Assembly (NCBI GenBank): GCA_021030915.1
Contig: JAGEMR010000010.1
Span: forward strand, 310,001 to 374,000
DNA length: 64,000 nucleotides
Source: Astrothelium macrocarpum
Taxonomy: Eukaryota > Ascomycota > Dothideomycetes > Trypetheliales > Trypetheliaceae
Direction of reading: 5' to 3'
Shown here: positions 46,755 through 57,562 of the stretch, in pieces
Layout of the letters: the number at the start of each line of letters is the position of its first letter
Position numbering within the stretch: the stretch's first letter is position 1
Notes under the pieces: generated by a model
Database searches by the model: none
Seen by the model: the letters and a program-made list of their open reading frames with translations, nothing else
Told to the model about the DNA's origin: nothing
Translations under genes and position numbers: made by a program

Positions 46755-47306
46755 TTAAAACAATTCGCCTTTGCTCAAAGCCTGATGCTCGCCTAGCGCT
46801 TGCTTTGACATGTCGATCGGCTTTCCTTGGCCTGAAGACCTAACCTCCATCTTTCCAGGAGACGATTGGTCAAAGTTTGGTTCAGTGGTAGTGTTTTCTA
46901 TAATCTTTGCCTTTGTAGTCGCGGACTTCAATCTATCCTCGAAATCAGATACCGCTAATTCAGTGTTCTGGGTATCCAAAGTCTGCGGATCGACTAGTGC
47001 CAAGAGTGTCTTCAGATGCCTCTCGAGCTTCGGATTGCATGGTAACTCTGGGACCAAGGACTTGTTGGGAGCATCTGTCGGTAGCTTCATGATTTGAGCA
47101 TTTGCTAGGGGCAATCGTGCTTGCCATACAGCCGCGTTTCCAGAAACCTGGCCAAGCTCTACATATTTTTCAAAACCTTTCTGCAACCCAAAAATGCGAC
47201 CTTCGGTCCAGCCTGTACGGGCGCCATCTTCGACACCTAGTTGATAGCCCTCATTATAGTAATTTTCCTCAAGATCCAGAAGACCATCCAAATGTTGTTG
47301 CTCCAT
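46755..47306 (-). CDS. LTO1: Lto1 (ORAOV1-like) Fe-S adaptor subunit
   Basis: Single exon, 183 residues. The N-terminus holds the deca-GX3 motif shared by Yae1 and Lto1: NYYNEGYQLGVEDGARTGWTEGRIFGLQKGFEKYVELG, with Gly every four residues. Lto1 pairs with Yae1 to recruit the cytosolic Fe-S targeting complex to the ABC protein Rli1/ABCE1, needed for ribosome recycling and biogenesis. Yeast Lto1 ends in a Trp that binds the targeting complex; here the C-terminus is GELF, so that last residue is Phe. The gene is divergent from MES1 with a 193-bp shared upstream region and convergent with RAD52. Confidence 0.85.
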   Translation of the reverse strand: MEQQHLDGLLDLEENYYNEGYQLGVEDGARTGWTEGRIFGLQKGFEKYVELGQVSGNAAVWQARLPLANAQIMKLPTDAPNKSLVPELPCNPKLERHLKTLLALVDPQTLDTQNTELAVSDFEDRLKSATTKAKIIENTTTEPNFDQSSPGKMEVRSSGQGKPIDMSKQALGEHQALSKGELF

Positions 47307-47499
47307 TATGAAGCAGAGTTCTGGTCTAGCTCAGGGCAAAAATTGCTCACACTCGCCCAATCTTGACACAGCGGGAACTTTTCCAAATTGGGTACTAGCG
47401 CGGGGCAACATGCTCTGACTCGAAAGACAGCTCCAATAGCTGGAATTGTGACTGATTTATACCTTCATTTACCCTCAGTTCCGCAAGAATCCGATCAAC

Positions 47500-49562
47500 A
47501 TGGGGATCGAAAAAGTTCTCCCCGAGAACGGAAAAGAGAACATCCTAATCACGAGTGCGCTTCCATATGTCAACAATGTGCCACACTTGGGAAACGTAGT
47601 TGGCAGCGTTTTATCGGCGGACGTCTTCGCAAGATACTGTAGAGCGAGGGGCCGTAACACGCTTTTCGTCTGCGGTACTGATGAATACGGCACAGCGACT
47701 GAAGTTAAGGCTCGGGAAGAAGGCTTGTCGGAACAGGAGCTTTGTGACAAATACCACAAGATCCACTCAGAAGTGTACAAGTGGTTCAACATCAGCTTTG
47801 ATATCTTTGGAAGGACTCCTACTCAGCAGCAGACAGACATTGCCCAGGACATTTTCCTGAAGCTACACAAAAATGGCTTCCTCGAGGAAAAATCAGAGTC
47901 CCACTTGTACTGCGAAGGTATGCATCAGGCTAGGTACCAACAATGAATAGTCGCTGAGACAATTTGGTCACAGCACATTCATCCTTTTTATCCGATCGTT
48001 TTGTCGAGGGCGAGTGCCCTAGCTGTCACGATCCTGGTGCTCGAGGCGATCAATGCGACAAATGTGGACGACTTCTTGAACCCACGCAACTTATCAATCC
48101 ACGATGCAAAGTTGACGGCGCAACACCCAAATCACGAGACACCAAGCATCTCTTCATCTCTCTCGATAAGCTCCAGCCAGAAGCTGAAAAATGGAGCCAA
48201 GAGAGTCAATGCAAAGGCGCGTGGTCATCCAATGGCATTTCTATAACACAAAATTGGTTCAACGAGGGGCTGAGACCGCGTGCAATAACACGAGACTTGA
48301 AATGGGGTACCCGAATACCTCCGTCTGTTGGACAAGAGTACAAGGATAAAGTGATGTATGTCTGGTTCGATGCTTGTATAGGTTACGTCTCAATTACAGC
48401 TTGCTACACTCCCGAATGGGAAAAGTGGTGGCGTAACCCAGAGAACGTAAAGCTTTACCAATTTCTCGGCAAAGACAATGTGCCATTTCACTCTGTCGTT
48501 TTTCCGTCTTCTCAGCTTGGTACACGAGATAAATGGACCATGTTACACCATCTCTCTACTACTGAATATCTTCAATACGAAGGCGACAAGTTTTCCAAGT
48601 CCAAAGGCATCGGCGTTTTCGGCACCGGAGCTGCTGAAACGGGACTGCCGTCTGATGTGTTTAGGTACTATCTCCTAAGCCATCGTCCTGAAGGTGGTGA
48701 CACTGAGTTTCTCTGGAGAGACTTTGTCGATGGTAACAACACCGAACTTCTCAACAACCTTGGCAACTTTTGCAACCGGATCATCAAATACGTTAGATCG
48801 CCTGTCTTTGATGGCGTCGTCCCTTCTTACCGCTCCTGCTTCTCTTCTTCTCTTGCAGAGTTGTCCGGTCTCCAGAAATGGATTGAGGAAGTAGACCAGT
48901 ATCTAAAAGATTACTTGCAGCAATTGGATGCTGTGAAGCTGCGTTTAGGGTTACAAACAGCTGTTCGCATATCGGCTCATGGAAATTTACTCCTACAACA
49001 ATATCGTCTCGACAACAAACTTGCACAATCCAATCCTGACTTGACCGCCGCTGTCGCAGGGCTGGCCCTGAATCATGTTTATCTCCTGTCCGCAATTTTT
49101 TCACCATATCTACCCACGACCTCTTCGTCCATTCTTGATCAACTCAATCTTGGACCCCTGCAGCCAATTCCAGAATCCTGGAGTCTTGATACCATAACAA
49201 AGGTTGGCATACCAGAGGGGCATACTCTGGGGGAGGCAAAACACTTGTTTAGCCAAATCAAGCCTGAAAAGGCAGAAGAGTGGAAGATCCAGTTCGGAGG
49301 GGAAGCGCTCAAGAAGCAATTGGCGGAGAAAGAAGCAAAGCGACTGGCGAACAAAGCAGCCAAGGATAAGAAGAAGGCAGAGAAGTCAGCAGCCAAGTCG
49401 AAGACTGTGGATGGACAAAAGTCGGAGAAGCAAGTAGCGGAAGAAAAACTGGGCAAGGACGTGGTGCAGGCGATTGAGAATGATAGCAAGCAGCGAGGAG
49501 ATGAGGATGGGGTCGAGGGTGTAACTGAAGGAGTGAAAGCTGCGGCATTGCAAAATGACTGA
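47500..49562 (+). CDS. MES1: Methionyl-tRNA synthetase, cytosolic
   Basis: Two exons, 47500-47917 and 47974-49562, give 668 residues. Class I synthetase marks: [19 protein letters not shown] (HIGH-type HLGN), [14 protein letters not shown], the zinc-knuckle [29 protein letters not shown], and KFSKSKGIG (KMSKS-type). The anticodon-binding domain follows ([12 protein letters not shown]). The C-terminus is a Lys/Ala/Glu-rich low-complexity tail that may aid tRNA binding; the yeast GST-like domain for Arc1 is not at the N-terminus here. No mitochondrial presequence is seen, so it is the cytosolic enzyme charging tRNA-Met. Confidence 0.96.
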
Positions 49563-49957
49563 CCATCGGACAGCATTAGCCCTTTTACTTTTTACGATGC
49601 TCCTGAGATTGGACATCATCAACTTTAGAAAGGTGAGGGCGTTAACCATTTAAGTGAAATGACCTCAACGGACAATTGGTTACATAAAAAATACAGAAAG
49701 AACGCCGGGCTAGACTGTAGTGTCTTGAAAGGGCCCATTGACAATATATGAAAGAGACTCGGTGTCTCTAAAGATTTGAATGCAGCCACCGATATTGATC
49801 GTGTCTGAGAGAATATCGAAAGTCTCGATTTGAGCTTCTGTAATCCACTCGACGAAAGCATTGTAGCAAACAACCCCATTGAATATAGCTCACACCCATA
49901 AGTCAACCACCTAACTCCCCCAAGTCGATTTGTCCCATTCACCACTCATATCTTTGT
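49563..49957. other. Convergent intergenic region, 395 bp
   Basis: Between MES1 (plus) and IGO1 (minus) stops; 3' UTRs of both. No gene recognised. Confidence 0.5.
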
Positions 49958-50550
49958 TTATACATCCTCGCCAGGAGCCCTATCTCCGCTGGGTGCACTG
50001 TTCGAAACACTTGGGTTCAGAGCGCTCCCGATCTGACTGGGGGCATTAGTTGCGCTGTTTGGAGGGCTGGTGCCCGCGACGCCCTGATTTAGAGCTGCCA
50101 CATTCGGATTGGAGGAAGTGGAGACATTTGGATTTCCTGAGTTGGAGTTTTGTTGGGTGAGGTGAGGAATGTTCTCGGGGGAAGGATGCTCTCGGCCGAT
50201 GGAAGTGACGCCAACATCTGAAGCCTTTCCGGCTTTGGACAGCGCGTAGTCGCCAGAATCAAAATATTTGCGCTCTTGGCCCTAGAAGAGAATGAAATGT
50301 GTCAAAGATGGGGAAAATAGAAATGAGCAAGTGAATGCCTTTGCAAGATGCTGATTTTAACCAAACATACCTTGAGTTTATTCTGCAACAGATCTTTCTT
50401 GTTAGGTAACTTGCCGTACAGGCGAAAGAGCTTTTGCTCTTCTTCAGACATGGTCTGGTGTTGTTAGCAATTCCCTTTTTTCTTCTACGACACTTGCTGT
50501 TGACGTACATTAACATCGATTTTGTTGCGCTGATGCGGATTCAACGCCAT
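49958..50550 (-). CDS. igo1: Endosulfine-family PP2A inhibitor Igo1
   Basis: Three exons, 50550-50509, 50454-50371 and 50281-49958, give 149 residues. The endosulfine domain is complete: SEEEQKLFRLYGKLPNKKDLL, then RKYFDSGDYALSKAGK. Ser51 in FDSGDYAL is the site phosphorylated by Greatwall/Rim15 kinases; the phospho-form inhibits PP2A-B55/Cdc55, controlling mitotic entry and quiescence. The rest is a disordered Asn/Ser/Pro-rich tail. The first exon supplies the ATG (MALNPHQRNKIDVN); a second ATG begins exon 2 (MSEEEQ) and could be an alternative start. All joins keep the frame. Confidence 0.93.
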
Positions 50551-51822
50551 GGTAATGGTTTGCAGCAGTCGGCCAAGACCCGGGCAAACAATTGGGGTTT
50601 GTAGGACAGTCCTTTGCTTTACCAGACTTTGTTCTCTGCCTTTGTTTCGACCCCACACTTTGTGAGTACCAAGGGAAAGGTCGCGTGAAAAGGTCGCGTG
50701 AGAAGGTGCCGCAAAGAAAAGAAGTTCTGATCAAAAGGTGCGTCGCACGTGGTTGCGAAATATATAGCCTGAAGTGCGATGTGGTTTTGAGGGATGTCTG
50801 AAGCTTCGTAGTTGCGTGATTGTTGTGTGGCTCTTGTTATGGACCGGGATGCTCGAAACCAAGACTGGCGACCGAGCAACGGTGTCGCTAATGAGACTGA
50901 CGAATGACTGTAGATCGCAGCAAGCTCAAATTAGCTTGCAATGCTCCAGTCATATGCTTCAGAATGGTTCAATTAGCATGACGGCATCAAGACTTGATGC
51001 ACGGTTGTGAGGGCGCCATGATTTTGTATTCGGAACTTGGTATGAAGATTGACTGACCAGTTGCAGGTGAAACAATCGCCCAATGCCAAGAACCTTGCCG
51101 TGAATATAGAAAGCTTAAAGCGTGTGAGGGCTTGAGGATTTTTGCGAGCGATTCAAGGTTGATCGTGAATCACGTAGTCGATTGTGGGAAGAAAAAGAAG
51201 GTTCGATGTTCGAATTTTGGGGTTATGATGCTACCTTACTGTTGTACAACGGATCACGCGGCGCTTTACATAAACACTGCTCGCTACCAGGCGCCAATGT
51301 GCAAACGATCCTCGAAACACGCCGAGACTGCCTCAGTACAGCCAGTGAGTGCCCGCCAGAGCTTCCAAGCTTTTTGCTTCCTTTGTCCTCAGCCTTTTGC
51401 TCTCGATCCCCGCTTTTGTTTGTCATGCTTTTGCGATGGAAGGTTAATGTCAGCCGAATCCTTCCGCTATCTATGCACGCTTAGCTCTGAGCCATCTGCT
51501 GAGAGCTGACATACTTCACCCCTTGCAGTGACTTTGATTGGACTCTTGGAAGGACCTGATGCCATCTCCAGGCGTCAAGGTCTAAGATCTGGCTTTCTCT
51601 GGGTTTGCGTACCGCTTAACTTGTAAGGAGAGGACTGCCGCGCTTGAAAACATCTGCGCACAGTTGATGGGAGTTCTTTGCTTTGTACTTGAGTCCGTGA
51701 TACGGTTTTGCCAACCATGGTAAAAGGAACATTTATGATTGTCGTGCCTTCGCCGTGTATTGCAAGTAGACCTGTCATTCGTTCAGATGTTGACCGATTT
51801 CATTACAGAGGAGAATATCCGG
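50551..51822. other. Divergent intergenic region, 1272 bp
   Basis: Upstream regions of IGO1 (minus) and SFM1 (plus). Holds a short direct repeat at 50677-50701. Overlapping plus-strand frames at 51132-51509 have Cys-rich chance translations with no family match. No RNA gene recognised. Confidence 0.45.
50677..50701. repeat. Tandem 12-bp direct repeat AAGGTCGCGTGA x2
   Basis: Two exact copies at 50677-50688 and 50690-50701, one base apart, about 130 bp upstream of the IGO1 start. Read on the IGO1 strand the core is TCACGCGACC, containing ACGCG, which resembles the core bound by MBF-type cell-cycle factors; it is not a perfect ACGCGT site. Function is inference only. Confidence 0.6.
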
Positions 51823-52668
51823 ATGGCGACAATAGCCGACGCGACGAAACTCTACATTGTTGAGCATCTAGATCCCGAGCTTGAGGCTTGGTCAGCCCTC
51901 GAATATGAGACTATCGCCAACGAATGCCATATTGCCGGCTCTCGTTTTATCTTGTCTTCTGTACCACCGGCCCTACAACTGCCCAGTAATCTTGTATCTA
52001 CACCTGGACTCGAAATTGATCACCAAAATGTAGAGACATTATTTGGGGAACAGCGACATCGCGTTTGCCTTTTGGATCCTGGTGCACAGGAGGAGCTCAG
52101 TCCGGGTGATGCTCAAAATTTTGACATCTTCTTGTTTGGAGGTATTTTGGGTATGGAAACTAGTATCATAAACCAGCCCAAATCCCTAACATGCTAATCG
52201 CGTAAAATCTAGGCGATGATCCTCCAAGAGGTAGGTCGATGAACTGAACAGCACATCCGCAGCAGCACTTACGAAATATAGACAGAACATCGGAGCTTCG
52301 AAACAAGGGGTTTGAGGGTCGACGACTGGGCCCGAAACAAATGACCACAGATACGGCAGTTAGGGTTACCAGGATGGTGATACAGGACCAGAGTATATCA
52401 GGAGCTTCGGATCTCATTTTTCTGTTAATGCTAAGTACTCGCAGTATCTTTGTCAGATATCCGTTATATCGATCAACCGCAATTAGTTCTCAACAGGCAT
52501 GAGACTACTCAGATGCCTTTCCGGTACATCAAGGATGAACAAGGAAATCCAGTTATGCCCAAAGTACGTGATGTTGGTTAGTGGTTCGCACCTGGGAACT
52601 AAATAAATTAGGGAATGCTTGATTTGATCAAAAAAGACTCGGAAAAGAGCTTAGATGATCTGCTATAA
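51823..52668 (+). CDS. SFM1: SPOUT-family protein arginine methyltransferase Sfm1
   Basis: Five exons: 51823-52150, 52213-52230 (18 nt), 52282-52392, 52445-52563 and 52612-52668, giving 210 residues, the yeast length. Conserved segments: KLYIVEHLDPELEAWSALEYETI, RFILSSVP, RVCLLDPGAQEELSP, FDIFLFGGILGDDPPRDRTSELR (assembled across the 18-nt exon), GRRLGPKQMTTDTAVRVTRMVI, TTQMPFRYIKDEQGNPVMPKGMLDLI and the C-terminal KKDSEKSLDDLL. Sfm1 is the only known SPOUT-fold protein methyltransferase; in yeast it methylates Arg146 of ribosomal protein Rps3. The ATG at 51823 was chosen because upstream in-frame residues are not conserved. Only the first third is visible as a long open frame. Confidence 0.92.
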
Positions 52669-53526
52669 GAATGCGAACAGTGGATTGGAAGCGATACGGT
52701 GCTATATAGAAGCATGGGAATCCTGGACCGATTGATTTCCCTATAGTGGCTCAACAATTGCTCCTTTTGCATTTCATTATCGATTGGCAACAGCAGGCAG
52801 GCTTTGATCCCTGGACATTTCAGGACCGCAAACTGCAGCTCCATATGGGGGTAGCGTTCTAATACCTATACTTTTCAAGATTTCGACGGCCCGATTGAAT
52901 TCTCTCAATTATTATTCTATTCAAGAGTGACGGCGGCATGGTTACACGTTTAGAATTGGCGAATGCCAGAGACTTAACCACAATTCCAAAAACGCGGACT
53001 CTTGTCCTGACTAAATCGCAATTCACATGAACTACATGCCGCATAGGGGTCTTCGTCTGATAGCACAGTACAGTGGTCAGAACGTATGGCTTCATCATAT
53101 GACAGCGAGGAAGCAGATTCTATTGAGAAAAAGATGCCCGTTCCCCGGCTTACGACATGTTTTTCTGTCCTAAAGAGGTTTCCTAGCCCTGTTTCTACGA
53201 CAGCGACAACATCAAACCACGTTGCGACCTATCCAATTACGGACTCGCGGAATATTTCCGGTGGACATCCTCGCGAGTAGCCTTATTCTATGGCCATGTC
53301 CCTATATAATGCCTAATGTTAAGAAGGACATAAATCGAGCAGGCTTTGAAGTGAATTTGTTGATGCTTTCGCGAGCAATGACAAGCAAATTTGGCACTCC
53401 CTGAGAGGATTATTCAAGCCTACCGACGTGATGAATGAACAAGACATGGCGCTTGGTTGCGGACTGTAATTTCGCTACTGACTGCTTATAGCGAAAGTCT
53501 TGGAAAGAAACTCTGAAATCGGGCGT
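52669..53526. other. Convergent intergenic region, 858 bp
   Basis: Between SFM1 and the MFS transporter stops. A 64-codon frame at 53086-53280 (MASSYDSEEADS start) has no match I know. Nothing else recognised. Confidence 0.45.
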
Positions 53527-55188
53527 CTATTTCATTCCTCTACTATGATGTATACGGAGCCACTCGCCCCATTTCAGAAGCGACAATGGAATTAATGCGA
53601 GTAATAACGTGATGAATGCGACTAAAGTGTTTCCCCAACCGAGTCCCAAATTTTTATACAATACCGGAGCAGCCAGAGGAAGCACTCCACCAAATAAACC
53701 CTCAAGAACCTCAATGATGGCAAGCGCAGATGCTGAATGCAACGGGAAGCTGTCTATAAGGTAGGTCTGCGTAGATAACATGGTAAGTGCGATGCCGAAC
53801 CCAAAGATTGCTGTTCCGAGAATAGGTATTATCCAATGGAGATGGAAGTCGAGAGTCCAGCCGTATATGAAAAGTCCAATCGGTATGAAGAAGGCTCCAA
53901 AAGCTACCAATGGAAGACGATACTCCGGCTTGGGTTTTCCTTCTTTGGCGAGTCTCTTTAGTAGTGGATCTGAGACTATCCCAGAGAAGACGAAACCCAA
54001 AATCATACCAATACCTGTCAAAAGTCAGAGGCATTCCCGAAGCGTATTTGCATCCATAACGAACCTATGCCAATGTAGCTAAGACCCAAAGCACCCTCAC
54101 TAAACCGGAAAGTGCCTTCAAAAATCTCATTCATTGTTGTGAAGACGATATACAAGCAACCCCAAATAATTGAGAGATTCATTGCCAGGATTAAAACCAT
54201 GGGTACTATTACCATTTGAAGCAGGCGGGCCATGGCTGATCCAATATGTTGCCATGATGTTGTTTTCTTCCCAGGGATGTAGATTGAAGGTAATTGATCG
54301 TTTCTGGCAATGTTCTCTACTTGCCTTTTCCTTTGCTGTTTAATTTTGGGTGCGTAGGTTTCTCGTATAAGAAGAAATGAGGGCGCGATGATAGCGCCAA
54401 CTGCAATGGCCATAAGCCAGAATATCCATCTCCAGCCTTTGGCTTGAGAAAGAAAACCACCAATGATGGGACCGGACATTGGGCCGATTACCTGTCCAAT
54501 GGAAACGATTGACATCATAGAGCCTCTTTCTTCTTGTACAAAGAGGTCTCCAACTATTGGACCTGACAGTGTTATGCAGACTGAGCCTGATGCACCATGG
54601 AAGAAACGGAAAGCCATGAGCATCTCTAGACTGTTGCTGACCGCGCATGCAATAGCCAAAGCGAGGAACAACACATTTGCAAAGTGAAAGACTGGACGTC
54701 GACCGTATATTTCCGAACACGGTGCCGAAATAAGATTTCCAATAATGCAACCAAACGCGTAGATTGATACCACAAAAGATGACAGAGGGCCTTCAGAGGG
54801 ATAGTGGAACTCTCTCAGCAAAAGTGGAACGCTTGGAGCAAAACATACGTCCCCGAGTCCTCTGAAGCCAATTTAGCACGGCACAGGAGAGATTCGACAC
54901 TCAATACCCTTACGCGATAAATACTATCCATGCAACGATGGCAATATGAGTAAATTTAGACACTCGAGTCCAGTGTTGTGGGTTTGCTGCATCTTCTGAA
55001 CCGTCTAAGCTCGGCACTTGCTCGTTGACAACGTCTGCTTGTTCGTCTGATGCTGACGTCTCTATTAAGAGCTCTTTACCTGGCCTATCGCTTATTGAAT
55101 CTTCGTTGTTAATCTGTCCAGATTCCACATCTGGCGCTGAGAGTGAAGCTTTTTCGAGCGTAATTGCATTCAACGGCGCTGTAGCCAT
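53527..55188 (-). CDS. MFS multidrug-type transporter (DHA1-like)
   Basis: Three exons, 55188-54914, 54861-54065 and 54014-53527, give 519 residues. A hydrophilic acidic N-terminus (about 85 residues) ends in the NPQHWTRVSK motif common to fungal DHA1 drug:H+ antiporters, then twelve hydrophobic spans. The A-like loop motif (CSEIYGRRPVFHFANVLF) and the motif C-like SIGQVIGPMSGPIIGGFL of antiporters are visible. The product likely exports small molecules across the plasma membrane. Its position, about 0.9 kb from the UstYa-type gene and 2.4 kb from the repeat precursor, makes it a candidate exporter for that system; the same fold is also widespread outside clusters. Confidence 0.92.
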
Positions 55189-56069
55189 TACATAAATTGT
55201 TAAACGAGCATTTGCTAGTACTTTAAGAGGAGATGGCTTGGATTTCCGCCGAATTTGGGGAGCTGATCACCTGACGTAACATCCATGATGGATTGAAAGT
55301 TTCCTGGAAACCCCGGCGTACTCATTTCCTGTGTTGTTATCAAAGCCCCGAATCGTCCTCTCGGAAAGCATACCGCCATATCACCTATTGGCCAAGCTAA
55401 GTGGCAATACGTTTTCACTAAGAAATTAATTGCTGCACATCCACTCGGCTTGATGGAGGCAGACGCGCCGTGCCGATGGCTTGCATGACAGAGAAACGCC
55501 ACTAGACATGGGGCCATGCAATTGGGTTTGCCCCTGATGGGCCAATTCGGACTGGATGATGACAGCTGAAAGACTTTATTAAGAAGGCAGTATTGCATGA
55601 TTCAAGTCCATCTTAAGCTGCTGATCAACGATGTTCGCTTCCAGAAATTTTCGCATGAGATGCCCGTTATCACCAAATCCAACGCTATCCACCGAACTCG
55701 CTTATTAAGTGTAGCTAGAAAGAGCAATTTGCCCGAATGGTGTCGCGACTAAAGAATGCTAACAAAACACGCTACTTTGGAGTCTGGACCTTTCATGCTA
55801 TGCATGCATCTTAATCAATCCGCCTTATAAGTACTGAATATCGTCTATTTGCGAACATCAGTGCACGGATCCATCACAGTACACCAAGCCTAAGGCATGT
55901 TGCACAGTAGCCGAATTAGCACGAGAGCACGATCAAGGCACAAGAGCTAAGCCGGAGTATTGTCCGCTCTCTGTCTATTCTTCCGCCTCGGGATTGACGA
56001 GCGATGGGTCTGTTTCAAAATAAGACATAAGTCAAGGCCCAGAGATTTTTCACTCTTGTGTGACCAGTA
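55189..56069. other. Intergenic, 881 bp
   Basis: MFS transporter promoter and 3' flank of the UstYa-type gene, both minus strand. A 127-codon reverse frame (55215-55598) has no recognisable product. No second UstY gene found here. Confidence 0.45.
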
Positions 56070-57083
56070 TCACGTACCAAGGATTGGATTGACAAGTAGG
56101 GACTTGTCAAACACGTCAAAAGAACGCTCCCACATCCATGCGTCCAGTTTTTCCCAGTTCATGCATGTATGATCGTAACTGAACTGAGGACTTGGTAAAA
56201 CCCGGTCCGGAGCCCAATGTAGCGTCAGAAGCTCCAGACTAGGTGTGCACATAATGTTTCGCCTAAGGTTTTCGATACAGTGGTCTTCACCGCCATGAAG
56301 GTTAGACTTTTCTTTCGTACGTTATGGAATACCCCGCGAACTGAGGATTTCTTACCAGCATGCCTTATGCCCTTCTTTTCGATCTCTTCCTTGTAATAAT
56401 CTGGATAGACAAAGTAGCGAAGATATTTCTAAACCGTGAATGTGAGAGATGTACATGCAGATTCGATTAGAGGTCGTACCAAGCAGTGAAGTTGATGATG
56501 AACATCTAGGTGGACATTAGCGTTCAATGGCTCTGGATCTGTATTTAAGTTTCCTGAGGAGCTTTCGCAAGAACAGCTTACCTAAATTGGCCATGAAACC
56601 GTTGCCATCAGAGAGCCCTATTGACGTCTTGTTGACTCTTGCAAGCTCTTCGGCGGTAACTCTCAAATTTGAATTTTCGAAGAGTTTATGCCATGCAAGA
56701 TCGCGGTCGTAGCTTGGAGGGCCAGTGTATTCAGTGTAGTGACCAACATCAACATCAAAATGTTGTCGTTCCCATTCCACAGCTGTATGTATCGGTGCTG
56801 TGAAATATCTTAGTGTGGCTCTTTGAGTGCTTCCTGGTCAACGAGAGTCCTTACTGTCATATGGAACGCTGGAAGCTAAGCTCCGAGAATTTCTCAATGA
56901 TGCATAACCTCCTATGAACAAACAAACATTGGCGAAGAGAAAGACAATGTGAAACGCAAACAGTTTCGACGATGATAGCCATCGAGGCGGACTGCGTGTA
57001 TATTTGATGGGTGTCGTTTTGTCGTCCGTAGACTCTGAGTCCAAAAGATATAGCCTGGCCTCATCGACAACTTTTTCGTCCAT
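56070..57083 (-). CDS. UstYa-family oxidase (DUF3328)
   Basis: Five exons: 57083-56855, 56797-56582, 56505-56480 (26 nt), 56428-56356 and 56284-56070, giving 252 residues, normal for the family. A short cytosolic head is followed by one membrane span (LFAFHIVFLFANVCLFIGGY, residues 41-60). Then come TAVEWERQHF and YTGPPSYDRDLAWHKLF, the first metal-binding motif HHQLHCL (residues 151-157, almost filling the 26-nt exon) and the second motif HADHC (180-184, formed at the last splice), ending with a THTC-like DHTCMNW segment. UstYa-type proteins oxidatively cyclise ribosomal precursor peptides in ustiloxin, phomopsin, asperipin and victorin biosynthesis. It is divergent from, and 479 bp away from, a Lys-Arg repeat precursor, which strongly suggests that substrate. 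Confidence 0.9.
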
Positions 57084-57562
57084 AGTGTAAAGACCACGGT
57101 CGATGTTCTCCGACCCTGAGAGATATTTACAATTGAGAGACGAAGAGAAGCATTGAGACTGAAGATTTTCTACCTTTCTTGGTTGGAAGGTCTGTAGCTG
57201 ACGAATCGGCTCTTGGAAGTTTCTTACCATAGGCAGCAACCATTGCTTGCTTTGGATCCGCCGCACCTTTTAGACCTGGATGCATCACCGATCTGCAGTG
57301 TGACAAGAGCGTGACCATGATCGGCAGGTATACATGATGGAATATGCATGTAAGAGTCAGGATGGTATTCAGCTTGAGATTCCATGCAGCAATGTGACAG
57401 ACTAGGTCGATTATCCTTGTATGATCGAGGCTGTGACAGGAAAAACTGTTAAAGGGCTTAATTGTATAAGAAGGCATATCTATTCATACACGCATCTTAC
57501 TTCTTACAAGAAAGATTCTTCTTAGTTACGCCCGCTCGATACAAGCAGACTCGATATCCCAA
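57084..57562. promoter_or_regulatory. Bidirectional promoter between UstYa-type gene and peptide precursor
   Basis: 479 bp separate the two divergent start codons, so the genes may be co-regulated from one region. A weak TATA-like TATAAG occurs at 57465-57470, about 95 bp before the precursor ATG. The reverse-strand frame crossing part of it (57127-57477) shows no family features and I treat it as UTR/promoter. Shared control is inference from arrangement. Confidence 0.55.
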
